64,000 nt of DNA from an uncultured Paraglaciecola sp. (GCA_947498355.1 CANMKA010000004.1:116864-180863), one strand, 5' to 3'. Shown: positions 50,370-62,507, numbered from the stretch's first letter. Notes: generated by a model from the letters alone, not told the origin. Translations and numbers: made by a program.

Positions 50370-51041
50370 ATGAAAAAAGTATTGGCTTGTGCCTCGTTAG
50401 CGAGTTGTTTAGCATTTTCTCCACTTGTTGTGTCCCATAGTAAAGGCGATATGTTAGTGCGTGTTGGGCTGTCTTCGGCTCAACCCGATGACGCGTCATC
50501 AAATATTGTGGTCGGCACCGATCTGGGCTTTGGATTAGGCGTAGACGGCAACAGTCAATTGGGCTTGAACTTTGCGTATTTTATTTCGGATCGGATGAAT
50601 ATTGAGGTATTGGCCTCTACGCCTTTTAAGCATGACGTCAACTTTGCTGCACCTAACCCCCTCGGAACTGGCAATCAATTGGGCGAAGTTACCCACTTGC
50701 CACCCACAGTTACGCTAAATTACTACTTTTCTAATACGTCTAGTTCATTCCAACCCTATGCAGGCATAGGGATAAATTACACTTTATTCTTCGACGAAAA
50801 ATTTACTGAGGCGAATCAGGCCGCAGGTTTAGCTGACTTATCTTTGGACAACTCTTTGGGGTTAACAGCTCAACTTGGCTTTGATTACATGCTTGATAAA
50901 ACGTGGTCGGTGAATGGCTCGGTTAGGTGGATTGATATCGACAGCGAAGCCAGTTTCAATTTAAGTGGAACGCCCGGTAGAGTCGATTCGATTAATATCG
51001 ATCCTCTGGTATACACAATCTCAGTAGGATACAGTTTTTAA
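50370..51041 (+). CDS. ompW: OmpW family outer-membrane protein
   Basis: A 223-residue protein with a signal peptide followed by an eight-stranded barrel of the OmpW family. Recognisable segments are KGDMLVRVGLSSAQPDDAS, MNIEVLASTPFKHDV, LPPTVTLNYYFSN, YAGIGINYTLFFDE, and a C-terminal Phe (YTISVGYSF). OmpW forms small outer-membrane channels for hydrophobic compounds. It is preceded by a perfect FNR box and followed by a terminator. Confidence 0.93.
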   Translation: MKKVLACASLASCLAFSPLVVSHSKGDMLVRVGLSSAQPDDASSNIVVGTDLGFGLGVDGNSQLGLNFAYFISDRMNIEVLASTPFKHDVNFAAPNPLGTGNQLGEVTHLPPTVTLNYYFSNTSSSFQPYAGIGINYTLFFDEKFTEANQAAGLADLSLDNSLGLTAQLGFDYMLDKTWSVNGSVRWIDIDSEASFNLSGTPGRVDSINIDPLVYTISVGYSF

Positions 51042-51086
51042 GGTGCACTCCTTAATGCCCAATTAACGCATAAATCAAATCGCAAA

Positions 51087-51128
51087 AAGCCTGTGTTCAA
51101 CTTCAGAGTGATTACAGGCTTATTTTTT
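51087..51128 (+). terminator. Rho-independent terminator after ompW
   Basis: An 8-bp stem AAGCCTGT (51087-51094) with ACAGGCTT (51114-51121), a 19-nt loop, then A and a run of T residues. Confidence 0.8.
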
Positions 51129-51223
51129 TATAAAAAAAACATATTAGACAGCATTACTCCTATTCTATTGATAAGGCTAGATGCGGCTTTTAGCGTGCCT
51201 GTAAAAAATTCACGTTAATTGTA

Positions 51224-51236
51224 TGAATTTAATTCA
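51224..51236. promoter_or_regulatory. MetR-type operator upstream of mesX
   Basis: TGAATTTAATTCA matches the MetR consensus TGAA-N5-TTCA exactly, 155-200 bp upstream of mesX and upstream of a TATAAA -10-like element (51282-51287). A MetR-like LysR gene lies just downstream of mesD. Confidence 0.65.
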
Positions 51237-51297
51237 TATTTTCATGAAATAAAGCCATTTTTATTCATGTAATTATGGGCGTATAAATACTACTCAA

Positions 51298-51388
51298 CTC
51301 GCTCAGGGCCCATGTGGGTCGAAAACCAGAAACTTGACTAAGGCGAATGTTTTAATCGCCTTAGTCATCATATTTCGAAACGAGCGAG
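51298..51388 (+). ncRNA. Structured 5' leader of mesX (candidate cis-regulatory RNA)
   Basis: Outer pairing CTCGCTC (51298-51304) with GAGCGAG (51382-51388) encloses a short GGCCCA/TGGGTC helix and a perfect 11-bp hairpin GACTAAGGCGA (51336-51346) / TCGCCTTAGTC (51356-51366). The right arm of the outer helix is the purine-rich stretch just before the ATG of an upstream ORF, so folding could hide that ribosome binding site. No U-run follows. I recognise no known SAM or SAH riboswitch consensus. Confidence 0.45.
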
Positions 51389-51390
51389 AC

Positions 51391-51426
51391 ATGTGTTTAG
51401 GTTTAATTTTGGATATACGCCCATGA
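51391..51426 (+). CDS. Upstream ORF (11 codons) overlapping mesX
   Basis: The frame ATG-TGT-TTA onwards encodes MCLGLILDIRP and ends at TGA 51424-51426, sharing ATGA with the mesX start codon at 51423. It lies immediately after the GAGCGAG element of the structured leader. Translational coupling to mesX is possible. Whether it is translated is unproven. Confidence 0.35.
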   Translation: MCLGLILDIRP

Positions 51427-52400
51427 GCAACGACTTTGTATTTAGTATTAAAACCCAGGGTTTAGATGAGAATTATCAACCTGCTACCGATACCCGTGCG
51501 ACCACTAATTTTGCGAACCTAGCCAGAGGTGAAAATCGTAAACAGAATTTGCGCAACGCGTTAAATATGATCAACAACAGTTTTAACGCTTTAGCCACTT
51601 GGGATAACCCAAAAGCTAATCGGTATAGAGTAGAGCTAGAAATTGTCACAGTTGATATAAAGGTTGAAGCAAAGGCTCTGAGCTTTCCATCAATAGAGGT
51701 ATTAAAAACGTCGATTGTCGATGGTACAACGAACCGCCGTATACAAGGCATAGTGGGTAATAATTTTTCATCTTATGTGCGAGATTACGATTTTAGCATC
51801 TTGTTGTCAGCGCATAATAAAGGCCAATCTTCGTTTAGTGTTCCTAATGATTTTGGCGAGCTGCACGGAAAACTCTTTCAGGCTTTTGTTAGTTCAAATG
51901 TATATAAACAACACTTTAACAAGCTCCCCGTGATTTGCTTGAGTGTATCAGACAATAAAATCTATCACAGGACTGATAATCAGCACCCTATCTTAGGTGT
52001 GGAGTATCAGGCTAACGAATCTTCGTTAACCGAGCTGTACTTTAAAAAGATGGGCTTAAAAGTGCGTTACTTCATGCCGCTCAATTCGGTTGCACCCCTG
52101 GCTTTTTACTTTTTGGGTGACTTGGTGAATGACTACAGCAATCTAGAGTTGATCAGCACCATTAGCACTATGGCGACCTTTCAGAAAATCTATCGCCCAG
52201 AGATATACAACGCCAATACTGTGGCCTCAAGGCACTATCAACCTAACCTGAATAATCCAGATCATTCGCTTACTCGGGTGTATTACGACCGCCAAGAACG
52301 CAGCCGTTTGGGCATAGAGCAAGGAAAGTACGCCGAAGAACATTTTATTAAACCTTATCAAACCGTGCTCAAGCAATGGTCTGCTAATTATTCACTTTAA
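51423..52400 (+). CDS. mesX: MesX (DUF1852), partner of methionine synthase MesD
   Basis: A 325-residue protein from the ATG at 51423; the frame stays open to a GTG at 51393 but those residues do not resemble the family start. The N-terminus (FVFSIKTQGLDENYQPATDT, then RATTNFANLARGENRKQNLR) is typical of DUF1852. In the literature this family is MesX, needed with MesD for oxygen-dependent, folate-independent methionine synthesis with an unknown methyl donor. mesD follows 21 bp downstream. Controlled by a MetR box and a structured leader. Confidence 0.85.
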   Translation: MSNDFVFSIKTQGLDENYQPATDTRATTNFANLARGENRKQNLRNALNMINNSFNALATWDNPKANRYRVELEIVTVDIKVEAKALSFPSIEVLKTSIVDGTTNRRIQGIVGNNFSSYVRDYDFSILLSAHNKGQSSFSVPNDFGELHGKLFQAFVSSNVYKQHFNKLPVICLSVSDNKIYHRTDNQHPILGVEYQANESSLTELYFKKMGLKVRYFMPLNSVAPLAFYFLGDLVNDYSNLELISTISTMATFQKIYRPEIYNANTVASRHYQPNLNNPDHSLTRVYYDRQERSRLGIEQGKYAEEHFIKPYQTVLKQWSANYSL

Positions 52401-52421
52401 TCTCAGAAGAGCCTACTCATA

Positions 52422-53456
52422 ATGACTAACATACTCTTACCTACCTCAACCGCAGGTAGCTTACCTAAGCCATCTTGGCTCGCCGAGCCAGAAGCTTTGT
52501 GGTCTCCTTGGAAATTACAAGGTGATGCATTAGCCGATGGTCAGCGTGATGCGCTGCAAGTGGCGTTACACGAGCAAACCCAAGCGGGTATCGACATAGT
52601 AAGTGATGGTGAGCAAACTCGGCAGCACTTTGTTACCACCTTCATTGAGAACCTCAATGGTGTCGATTTTGAACAGCGTAAAACCGTTACCATCCGTGAC
52701 CGCTATCAAGCCAGTGTACCCACTGTTATTGGTCCTGTTAGCAGACAACAATCAGTTTTTGTTGAAGATGCTAAATTCTTACGAAAACAAACTAAGCAGC
52801 CTATCAAATGGGCGCTACCCGGCCCCATGACCATGATAGATACCCTATATGACGACTACTATCACAGCCGTGAAAAGCTCGCGTGGGAATTTGCCAAGAT
52901 CCTTAACCAAGAAGCAAAAGAGCTCGAAGCCGCTGGCGTCGACATTATTCAGTTTGATGAACCCGCGTTTAATGTGTTTTTTGATGACGTCAACGACTGG
53001 GGTATGGCATGTTTAGAAAGGGCCATCGAAGGACTTAACTGTGAAACAGCCGTGCATATCTGTTATGGCTACGGGATCAAAGCTAACACTGAGTGGAAAA
53101 AAACCTTAGGTGATGAATGGCGACAATACGAGTCTGTGTTTCCTAAGCTACAAAAATCGAACATCGATATTATTTCATTAGAATGTCACAACTCTCGAGT
53201 ACCCATCGAATTACTTGAGTTGCTCCGTGGCAAAAAAGTTATGGTAGGCGCTATAGACGTGGCGAGTCAGGTCATAGAGACACCAGAAGAAGTTGCACAG
53301 ACGTTACGCCAAGCCCTTAAATTTATTGATGCAGATAAGCTTTACCCCTGCACTAACTGCGGCATGGCGCCACTATCACGCGCTACAGCAAGAGCCAAAC
53401 TCGCGGCCTTAAGCGCTGGCTCAAAAATTGTTAGAGCAGAATTAGCGCAAACATAA
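52422..53456 (+). CDS. mesD: Folate-independent methionine synthase MesD (MetE-core type)
   Basis: A 344-residue single-domain protein equivalent to the catalytic C-terminal half of MetE. It begins LLPTSTAGSLPKPSWL; zinc ligands are likely in AVHICYGYG (His, Cys) and PCTNCGMAPLSR (second Cys of CTNC), with IIQFDEPAFNVFF as the homocysteine-side acidic segment. It lacks the N-terminal folate-binding half. Adjacent mesX and a MetR-like regulator place it in methionine synthesis. Confidence 0.88.
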   Translation: MTNILLPTSTAGSLPKPSWLAEPEALWSPWKLQGDALADGQRDALQVALHEQTQAGIDIVSDGEQTRQHFVTTFIENLNGVDFEQRKTVTIRDRYQASVPTVIGPVSRQQSVFVEDAKFLRKQTKQPIKWALPGPMTMIDTLYDDYYHSREKLAWEFAKILNQEAKELEAAGVDIIQFDEPAFNVFFDDVNDWGMACLERAIEGLNCETAVHICYGYGIKANTEWKKTLGDEWRQYESVFPKLQKSNIDIISLECHNSRVPIELLELLRGKKVMVGAIDVASQVIETPEEVAQTLRQALKFIDADKLYPCTNCGMAPLSRATARAKLAALSAGSKIVRAELAQT

Positions 53457-53592
53457 CTCGCATTTTTTAGTCTGTGTAGTAGGGTAGCGAACTGACAAAA
53501 AACGCTTTAAAAGCGTGTGCCAGCGAGGTAAGTAAGGACGTTATTTAGCCCGTTTAATGGTGTTAGGTTGAGCAACATGCCGGAGATACAAA

Positions 53593-54486
53593 ATGTTAGA
53601 CAGGATCCATCTAGAAATACTCAACGCCATTAAGCAGCATGGCACCCTTACCAAAGCGGCGGATGCTTTGTATTTATCGCAATCAGCCTTGAGTCACAGT
53701 ATCAAAAAACTAGAAGGGCAAATTGGCACTCAAATATGGAAAAAAGACGGTAGAAGTTTACGCCTGACTGCTGCAGGGGAACGTATTCAAACGTTAGCCA
53801 ATCGTGTATTGCCGCAGTTTTCCCACACAGAGTTACAACTAGAGCAAATCGCCAAAGGCGAAATGGGCGCATTGCGCATAGGCATGGAATGCCATCCTTG
53901 TTATCAGTGGTTACTCAAGGTTATCGAACCTTATTTGCAGCAATGGCCAGATATTGATATGGACGTCAAGCAGGCCTTTCAATTTGGCGCTTTGGGCGCA
54001 CTACTAAGCTACGAAATAGATGTATTGATTACCCCAGATCCGCTGTTTAAACTGCAAATTGAATATATTCCAGTGTTTGATTATGAGCACAGGCTGGTGG
54101 TGCCCCTTTCTCACCCGCTAGCTAAGGGAGGGCAGGTCATGCCTGAGCAACTAAGCGGCGATGTGCTGTTTACGTATCCAGTTGAGCCTCAAAGGCTAGA
54201 TATTTTTAGCCAATTTTTGACGCCAGCTAAATGCTCGGTCAAAAAGCACAAGATCATTGAAACCACAGAGATCATGTTACAGATGGTTGCCGCAGGTCGA
54301 GGTATTTGTGCGCTACCGGGTTGGTTAGTTGATGAACACGCCAAAACCCTACCGATTAAAAGCCTAAGACTAGGTGAGCAAGGAATTAATAAGCAGATCT
54401 ACGTAGGAGTACGTAAAGACGAAAAGCAAATAGATTACCTAAGAGATTTTATTGCCCAAGCTAAAAAAGTCAGGCTACAGGAGTAA
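53593..54486 (+). CDS. metR: MetR-like LysR family regulator
   Basis: A 297-residue LysR regulator. The helix-turn-helix is GTLTKAADALYLSQSALSHS followed by IKKLEGQIGTQIWKKDGR. The effector domain has the MetR-like IGMECHPCYQWLLKVI segment and LLSYEIDVLITPDPL. MetR responds to homocysteine and activates met genes; a perfect MetR box lies before mesX. It is 136 bp after mesD. Homology to MetR is by motif recall, so a paralogue is possible. Confidence 0.8.
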   Translation: MLDRIHLEILNAIKQHGTLTKAADALYLSQSALSHSIKKLEGQIGTQIWKKDGRSLRLTAAGERIQTLANRVLPQFSHTELQLEQIAKGEMGALRIGMECHPCYQWLLKVIEPYLQQWPDIDMDVKQAFQFGALGALLSYEIDVLITPDPLFKLQIEYIPVFDYEHRLVVPLSHPLAKGGQVMPEQLSGDVLFTYPVEPQRLDIFSQFLTPAKCSVKKHKIIETTEIMLQMVAAGRGICALPGWLVDEHAKTLPIKSLRLGEQGINKQIYVGVRKDEKQIDYLRDFIAQAKKVRLQE

Positions 54487-54509
54487 AAAGTCGTGCCATC
54501 CTTGGCACG
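54485..54509 (-). terminator. Terminator of katG
   Basis: A 7-bp perfect stem CGTGCCA (54492-54498) with TGGCACG (54503-54509). On the minus strand it is followed by ACTTTTT. It lies between the convergent metR-like gene and katG. Confidence 0.75.
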
Positions 54510-54526
54510 ATACAAGTAATCAATCG

Positions 54527-56734
<2,208 letters not shown>

Positions 56735-56788
56735 TTATCGCTAGCCTCATATTAGACAAAAAGGAATATTTTACACACCCAAAAAATA

Positions 56789-56807
56789 GATAATGATAAT
56801 CGGTTTT
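56789..56807. promoter_or_regulatory. Fur-box-like site upstream of katG
   Basis: GATAATGATAATCGGTTTT matches the first 13 positions of the 19-bp consensus GATAATGATAATCATTATC exactly and about 15 of 19 overall. It is about 90 bp upstream of the katG ATG on the minus strand and would lie near the -35 region of a TAAAAT -10-like element. Iron control is plausible for a haem enzyme. Confidence 0.6.
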
Positions 56808-56954
56808 ATAAATCATCAGTGTATTTTTATTGCACAATGTAAAGAGATTAGGATAAGTGTTTACGCTTCTAGCCAAGGTCGATATGGTGACAGACAAATA
56901 GGCTTAGCGCAGACTGTAGTCACATACAACAGCAAGGGGGGGATAGCTTTCGGG

Positions 56955-57587
56955 CTATTCGACTTTATCTTTAAACTCACACAAGTCTTCGATGATACAA
57001 GAGCCACACCTAGGTTTGCGGGCGATACAGGTATAACGCCCGTGTAATATTAGCCAATGGTGTACATCCACTTTGAATTCTTTGGGAATGACTTTTAAGA
57101 GCTTTTGCTCTACTAAATCAACGTTTTTACCCATGGCCAATTTAGTCCGGTTTGATACCCTAAAAATATGCGTATCAACGGCTATGGTAGGCCAGCCAAA
57201 GGCGGTATTGAGTACTACATTTGCGGTTTTTCTGCCTACGCCGGGCAGCGCTTCGAGGGCTTCGCGGTTTTCTGGCACTTGTCCACCGTGCAGTTCAACA
57301 AGCATTTTGCAGGTTTTCATGGTGTTGACGGCTTTAGTGTTAAATAAGCCTATGGTTTTTATATAGTTTTTAAGTTTGTCCAACCCTAGGTCGAGAATGG
57401 CTTGGGGGGTGTTGGCCGCAGCGAATAATGGCCCTGTGGCTTTATTTACGCCAACATCTGTGGCTTGTGCCGATAATAAAACGGCAATTAATAGCTCAAA
57501 AGGGGAGTTAAAATTTAGCTCTGTTGTTGGATGCGGGTTGGCGTCTCTAAGGCGAGTGAGTATTTCGTGGCGTTTGGTTTTATTCAT
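56955..57587 (-). CDS. nth: Endonuclease III
   Basis: A 210-residue DNA glycosylase/AP lyase that removes oxidised pyrimidines. The helix-hairpin-helix (LEALPGVGRKTANVVLNTAF) carries the catalytic Lys, VDTHIFRVSNR the Asp, and the C-terminal CIARKPRCGSCIIEDLC is the [4Fe-4S] ligand set. It follows rnfE on the minus strand; this rnfABCDGE-nth order is conserved in gammaproteobacteria. Confidence 0.98.
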   Translation of the reverse strand: MNKTKRHEILTRLRDANPHPTTELNFNSPFELLIAVLLSAQATDVGVNKATGPLFAAANTPQAILDLGLDKLKNYIKTIGLFNTKAVNTMKTCKMLVELHGGQVPENREALEALPGVGRKTANVVLNTAFGWPTIAVDTHIFRVSNRTKLAMGKNVDLVEQKLLKVIPKEFKVDVHHWLILHGRYTCIARKPRCGSCIIEDLCEFKDKVE

Positions 57588-57608
57588 GTGTTTGGCCTTA
57601 ATTTCGGC

Positions 57609-58307
57609 TTAGCTTTCTGTGGTGACGCGGGCACGTTGTACCACTTTTTGTTCTTTAGGTGCAGCAAAGAGTCGCTCCATATGCTCGTCTAATACATTCT
57701 TTAGGGCGATGATTAAACCCATAAATAAAAACGCGCCCGGTGGCAATATGGCTAATAAAAAGGGGCTGTCCGTTTCGAATACTGTGATTGTTAACACACG
57801 TGCCCAATCGCCAAATAACAGGTTTGCACCATCGAATAAGGTGCCACTGCCAAGTAGTTCACGCATAGTGCCCAACAGCACTAGCACTAGAGTAAAGCCC
57901 AAACCCATCATTAACCCGTCGAATGCAGCATTGCCTAAGCGGTTTTTCGAGGCGTAGGCTTCTGCTCGGCCGATGATCGCGCAATTTGTAACTATCAGTG
58001 GAATAAATATGCCTAAGGCCTGATATAGCTTAAAGGTGTAGGCGTTCATCAGCAGCTGCACTATGGTTACGAAGGCCGCGATAATCATCACAAAGATAGG
58101 AATGCGTATTTCGTTAGGGATCCAATTACGAATAATCGACACTGTGGCATTTGAACCAATCAGCACTAAAGTCGTGGCAAGGCCCAAACCCAGACCATTA
58201 ATCAGGGTTTGGGTAACGGCCAACAGTGGGCATAGGCCTAACAGTTGGATTAGGGCAGGGTTGTTTTTCCATAGCCCTTGCCAAGTGAGTTCTTTTAATT
58301 CGTTCAT
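57609..58307 (-). CDS. rnfE: Electron transport complex subunit RnfE/RsxE
   Basis: A 232-residue inner membrane protein with about six helices. Conserved segments are [40 protein letters not shown] with the conserved Cys, and [20 protein letters not shown]. It overlaps rnfG by 4 bp. It belongs to the Rnf/Rsx complex, which couples ferredoxin/NADH redox to an ion gradient or to SoxR reduction. Confidence 0.96.
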   Translation of the reverse strand: MNELKELTWQGLWKNNPALIQLLGLCPLLAVTQTLINGLGLGLATTLVLIGSNATVSIIRNWIPNEIRIPIFVMIIAAFVTIVQLLMNAYTFKLYQALGIFIPLIVTNCAIIGRAEAYASKNRLGNAAFDGLMMGLGFTLVLVLLGTMRELLGSGTLFDGANLLFGDWARVLTITVFETDSPFLLAILPPGAFLFMGLIIALKNVLDEHMERLFAAPKEQKVVQRARVTTES

Positions 58308-58996
58308 GGGGTCACGTCTGTTGGGTTAGCTGTGCTGTCTTGCTGCGCAGCGCAAGCGTTGTCGGCACTAAAAAGGCTGGCTTGATTAGCGATGATATAT
58401 TCGGCGCTGCGTTTAACTGCGTTGACTACGGCTCTGGGCGTAATTGTCGCCCCTGTAAATTGGTCGAACTGGCCTCCGTCTTTTTTGACTGCCCACAGTG
58501 AGGATTTGTCGTCGGCGTAGGTTTTTTGATTAAAGCTATATATCCAGTCGCTGATCCTGCTTTCGATTTTATCTCCCAGGCCAGGGGTTTCTTTGTGTTC
58601 AAGGACCCTTACGCCTGAGACGATAACTGAATCTGGCTGAAATCCTTGTACGCCGACTACCAATTCAATTTTACCGCTGTAGCCGTCTGGTGCAGTCGTT
58701 TTTATGGCTGCGGCAACGGGTTGGCCGTCTTTAAGGGCACGATATATACGTTGCGAAGCGCTGCTGCCGAGTAAATCTGGCGCTAAAACATCAACACAAT
58801 TGAGGTGCAAGGCATTGTTGTACAGACTTGGATCAACCACAGCATTTAATATGCCTTTGAGCTTGTTTTGTTGCTGGGCGGCAATTTGCTCTCGGGTGCC
58901 AAAAAAAGTCAGAGCAATTAAGCCAGTGGTAACCAATGCAAATAAGCCAAGTACTACGCCATTTTTGGTCATGTTTTGAGTGTATTCTTGATTCAT
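58304..58996 (-). CDS. rnfG: Electron transport complex subunit RnfG/RsxG
   Basis: A 230-residue protein with one N-terminal membrane helix and a periplasmic FMN-binding domain. [14 protein letters not shown] sequence [17 protein letters not shown] contains the Thr that is covalently flavinylated in this family. [11 protein letters not shown] is also characteristic. It overlaps rnfD by 4 bp and rnfE by 4 bp. Confidence 0.96.
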   Translation of the reverse strand: MNQEYTQNMTKNGVVLGLFALVTTGLIALTFFGTREQIAAQQQNKLKGILNAVVDPSLYNNALHLNCVDVLAPDLLGSSASQRIYRALKDGQPVAAAIKTTAPDGYSGKIELVVGVQGFQPDSVIVSGVRVLEHKETPGLGDKIESRISDWIYSFNQKTYADDKSSLWAVKKDGGQFDQFTGATITPRAVVNAVKRSAEYIIANQASLFSADNACAAQQDSTANPTDVTP

Positions 58997-60081
58997 GATT
59001 TAGGCTTGTTAACTCGCTTTCGGTTGGTGTGTCCGTAGGTTCGGGGCTGAGTATAGTAATCGATTAGTGGCACAGCCATATTCATTATAATGACTGCAAA
59101 CGCGATAGCATCTGGGTAACCGCCCCAAGTACGAATGATGTATACCCACACACCAATGGCCGCACCAAAGACTAAACGGCCTTTATTCGTGGTAGAGGCA
59201 GACACGGGATCGGTCGCAATGAAAAACGCTCCTATTATGATACTGCCGTTGAGTAAGTGGAACATTACAGAGGGATAAATGTCGGCGTCAACTAAGGACA
59301 TAAATAACGCACATACTACTAAGCCCGCCAACATGCTGACTGGGATATGCCAGTTAATGACTTTTTGTTTAATCAGGTAAAGGCCGCCTGCCAAATACCC
59401 TAAGCTTACCCACATAGAAGCTAAGCCTACGCCATTTAGGGCGCTATTAAATATGCTGTGGCCTATGGTTTCTGAATAGGTTGAGCCTTGCATTAAAGAA
59501 GTTTTAACTACGTCTAGGGGCGTGGCCATGGTGATGCCATCGATATTAGTTTGTAGCTGACTGATGCTAAAGCCTGTACCTGTATAGCCAGTTAAAATGG
59601 CGTAAAAGGCATCCCATATATTATGCGGGTACTGAGATAAGCTCTCTGGGGGCAGCCATTGGGTCATTTGTACCGGAAACGAAATCAGCAACATAACATA
59701 GCCTGCCATGGCTGGATTGAATAGGTTAAACCCTAAACCTCCGTATAGCTGCTTTACCACGGCCACGGAGAAAAAGGTGCCAATAACAATAATCCACCAA
59801 GGGGCAAAGGGTGGAATACTCACAGCCAGTAACACCCCAGTTAACACTGCGCTGTAGTCTTGAATTGCTCGCTCAAAGTCTTTTTTGCGAAGCTCTAAAA
59901 TTGCTGCTTCTGTGACCACGGCTGTGGTAATGGCTAACAAAATTTGAAACAAGGTGCCCCAGCCAAAGAACCAAGTTTGCAAGGCAATGCCCGGCAGCAT
60001 GGCATACAAAACCAAGCGCATCACTTGGCCTGTATTGCGTTTAGCATGTTGATGAGGAGAACTGGCTAACTTGAACTTCAT
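58993..60081 (-). CDS. rnfD: Electron transport complex subunit RnfD/RsxD
   Basis: A 362-residue inner membrane protein with about nine helices. It has [20 protein letters not shown] at the N-terminus, [20 protein letters not shown], and [12 protein letters not shown] with the Thr expected to carry FMN; the preceding residue is Met where many homologues have Ser or Gly-Ala. [17 protein letters not shown] [20 protein letters not shown] follows. It overlaps rnfC by 4 bp. Confidence 0.96.
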   Translation of the reverse strand: MKFKLASSPHQHAKRNTGQVMRLVLYAMLPGIALQTWFFGWGTLFQILLAITTAVVTEAAILELRKKDFERAIQDYSAVLTGVLLAVSIPPFAPWWIIVIGTFFSVAVVKQLYGGLGFNLFNPAMAGYVMLLISFPVQMTQWLPPESLSQYPHNIWDAFYAILTGYTGTGFSISQLQTNIDGITMATPLDVVKTSLMQGSTYSETIGHSIFNSALNGVGLASMWVSLGYLAGGLYLIKQKVINWHIPVSMLAGLVVCALFMSLVDADIYPSVMFHLLNGSIIIGAFFIATDPVSASTTNKGRLVFGAAIGVWVYIIRTWGGYPDAIAFAVIIMNMAVPLIDYYTQPRTYGHTNRKRVNKPKS

Positions 60082-62507
60082 TCTGATGTGCCTTGTTGTT
60101 GCGCCTTAGCTTGCTCGGCTTTCTTTTTAGCCTTAGCTTTGGCTACGGCTGCGGCAATTCTGCGTTTTTTGGCTGCTAGCTGCTCGGCTTCGCTATTAAC
60201 GGTAGGAGCAGTAGTATTAGTTGATTCTGGCAATGGCGTAGATACAGACTCTGGTGCGCTCGGCTCTGAGTTGTTCGACTCAGTTATGTTGGATGCTCGG
60301 CTTGGTTTGTCTGCTCCTGTGCCTTCAGCTTGATTTTGTGCTGTGTTTGCTAGCTGATTATTTGAAGCCTTCGATAACCCATTCGATGTTTGCGCATCTG
60401 TTGGTGATACTTGTGTTGGTGGTACTTGTATTGGGGGTACTTGGCTCTCTTCTTGGCTTTCTAATGTGTTGTCTACTTTGTCCGTTTGACCGTCTGCGCT
60501 TTGTTTTGCCGCACGTTTAGCTTTAGCTCGGGCTACCGCTGCCGCAATTTTTTTCTGTTTGTCGGTTAACTCTGGAGCAGGCTCGCCAGTTAATTCAGAC
60601 GTTGAAGCGTGGTTGGCCTGTTGGTCTTTTGAATACTCATTTTGGGTGCTTGGCTCCGAGGTGGCGTTATTTGTAATAGTTTGTGAGTCAGTGTCGTCTG
60701 GTGTGGCTGAACTGGCCTGTTCAGCGCTCGATTCGGCAGCGGCTTTAGCGGCTTTTTTGGCCTTGGCTCTGGCGATGGCGGCTTGAACTCTTTGATTATT
60801 ACTTGCGCCGCTGCTGGCAGGTGCTGGTGCGCTTGCTGGCTGCTGACTGGCAGTATCAGTGTCAATGGCATGGGTCTGATTCGGGCTTGCTGCAACAGGT
60901 TCGGGCTTTTGCTTTGAGGCAACATCAGAAGTACTGGCTTCGCTAGCCTGTTGTTTTTTAGCTTTTGCTCTAGCTAAAGCAGCAGCAATTTTATCTTTAG
61001 CATCGTTGCCTTTGCTGGCCATTGCTTGCTTGCGCGCTTCGGCGGCTAGGCGGTGTTTTTCGTCACGGGCTTGTTGCTCGGCTTTTAATCTCGCTGCGCG
61101 TTTTTCGAAGCGCTCTCTGGCTTTGTCTGCTTGTTGCTTTTCTTCTTGTTCGGCGCGTATTTCGGACTTGGCGACGCGATAATAATGAACCAAAGGGATT
61201 TCGCTAGGGCATACGTAGGCGCAGGCTCCGCATTCGATACAGTCGAATAGATTATATTCTTGGGCTTTATCGAGTTCTTTGGCTTTTGCATGCCAATACA
61301 TTTGTTGGGGTAACAGGTTGGCCGGACACACATCGGCGCAGGCCCCGCAGCGTATGCAGGCTTGCTCGTTGAGCTCTGATATTTCGGTGTCGGCCGGAAT
61401 TAAAATACAATTACTGGTTTTAACAATTGGCACCGACTCATCTGTGACAGTAAAGCCCATCATAGGCCCACCCATAATCACATTGGGGTGGCTTTGTTTA
61501 TTCGCCAAATAGTCACTTTCGGCAAGTATATGCTGAATAGGCGTGCCTAAGGCTATCCAGTAGTTGCCGGGCTTACCTACGCTTTCGCCGGTCACTGTCA
61601 CGACGCGTTCAACTAAGGGTTTGCCAGTAAATATGGCATCTGCCACTGCATAGCACGTCGCTACGTTGTGCATGAGCACGCCAACATCTATAGGCAAGCC
61701 TTGTGCAGGGACTTCGCGATTGGTCAAAATTTGAATCAGTTGTTTTTCACCTCCCGACGGATATTTATCGGGAATATTGACCACACGATATAGAGGGTTC
61801 TCGCGACACGCTATTTGCATGGCTTCTATGGCTTCGGGCTTGTTGTTCTCGATGGCAATAATGACATGCTTAGGTGATATGAGATGAGTTAGTACATCTA
61901 TACCCTGACGAATTTGCCATGCATGCTCGCGCATTAATCTGTCGTCTGAGCTGATGTAAGGCTCGCATTCAACGCCATTGATAATTAAAAACTCTACGTC
62001 TTTTTGAGACGACAACTTAATATGTGAAGGAAAGCCCGCGCCGCCCATACCACTGATACCGGCGTCACATATTTTGCCTAATACATCCATTTTACTTTGT
62101 TGTTGGTAATCGACCATAGGTTGATGGTCTATCCAAGTGTCGGCACCGTCGGTTTGGATGCTGACGGTAATTTCGGGAATACCAGACGGGTGGGGAGTTG
62201 GGTGGTTATCTATGCTTAGTACTGTACCCGAACTTGGCGCGTGCACTGGCACAGCAAAAGGATTAGTGCTTTTTGTTAAGGCTTGGCCTTTGAGTACCTG
62301 CTGACCCAGTTCAACGATAACGCGACCTTCAACCCCTATATGCTGCTTGACCGTAACATGCAGCACCTCGGGTATGCGCATTTTTGCAATAGGCAAATGA
62401 TTCGATAAGGTTTTTCTATCCGCTGGGTGGATGCCACCAGGAAAGTCCCATAGCTGGTCGTTGTCGAGTCGAGTGACTATATCTTCGTATTGTGTCTGCA
62501 TAACCAC
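60078..62507 (-). CDS. rnfC: Electron transport complex subunit RnfC/RsxC with Ala/Lys repeat tail
   Basis: An 809-residue protein from a GTG at 62507 (ATG at 62501 is an alternative). Residues 1-450 are Rnf[10 protein letters not shown], a [12 protein letters not shown] flavin/NADH-binding motif, and two [4Fe-4S] sets (Cys384/387/390/394 and Cys423/426/429/433). Residues 450-809 are a charged coiled-coil and a low-complexity extension with at least four copies of a basic helix ([18 protein letters not shown]) separated by Ser/Gln/Pro-rich linkers. The extension is longer than half the core. It sits in the rnf operon. Confidence 0.95.
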   Translation of the reverse strand: MVMQTQYEDIVTRLDNDQLWDFPGGIHPADRKTLSNHLPIAKMRIPEVLHVTVKQHIGVEGRVIVELGQQVLKGQALTKSTNPFAVPVHAPSSGTVLSIDNHPTPHPSGIPEITVSIQTDGADTWIDHQPMVDYQQQSKMDVLGKICDAGISGMGGAGFPSHIKLSSQKDVEFLIINGVECEPYISSDDRLMREHAWQIRQGIDVLTHLISPKHVIIAIENNKPEAIEAMQIACRENPLYRVVNIPDKYPSGGEKQLIQILTNREVPAQGLPIDVGVLMHNVATCYAVADAIFTGKPLVERVVTVTGESVGKPGNYWIALGTPIQHILAESDYLANKQSHPNVIMGGPMMGFTVTDESVPIVKTSNCILIPADTEISELNEQACIRCGACADVCPANLLPQQMYWHAKAKELDKAQEYNLFDCIECGACAYVCPSEIPLVHYYRVAKSEIRAEQEEKQQADKARERFEKRAARLKAEQQARDEKHRLAAEARKQAMASKGNDAKDKIAAALARAKAKKQQASEASTSDVASKQKPEPVAASPNQTHAIDTDTASQQPASAPAPASSGASNNQRVQAAIARAKAKKAAKAAAESSAEQASSATPDDTDSQTITNNATSEPSTQNEYSKDQQANHASTSELTGEPAPELTDKQKKIAAAVARAKAKRAAKQSADGQTDKVDNTLESQEESQVPPIQVPPTQVSPTDAQTSNGLSKASNNQLANTAQNQAEGTGADKPSRASNITESNNSEPSAPESVSTPLPESTNTTAPTVNSEAEQLAAKKRRIAAAVAKAKAKKKAEQAKAQQQGTSE

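Noticed and set aside
51298..51388. Known SAM-I or SAH riboswitch upstream of mesX
   Set aside because: The conserved core sequences of those classes are not visible; only the general presence of helices is supported.
51393..51422. GTG at 51393 as the mesX start
   Set aside because: The extra ten residues do not resemble the family N-terminus, and the ATG at 51423 with GGA 9 nt upstream fits better.
53505..53520. ACGCTTTAAAAGCGT as a terminator after mesD
   Set aside because: The palindrome has almost no loop and no T-run; it might be an operator, but nothing supports a specific call.
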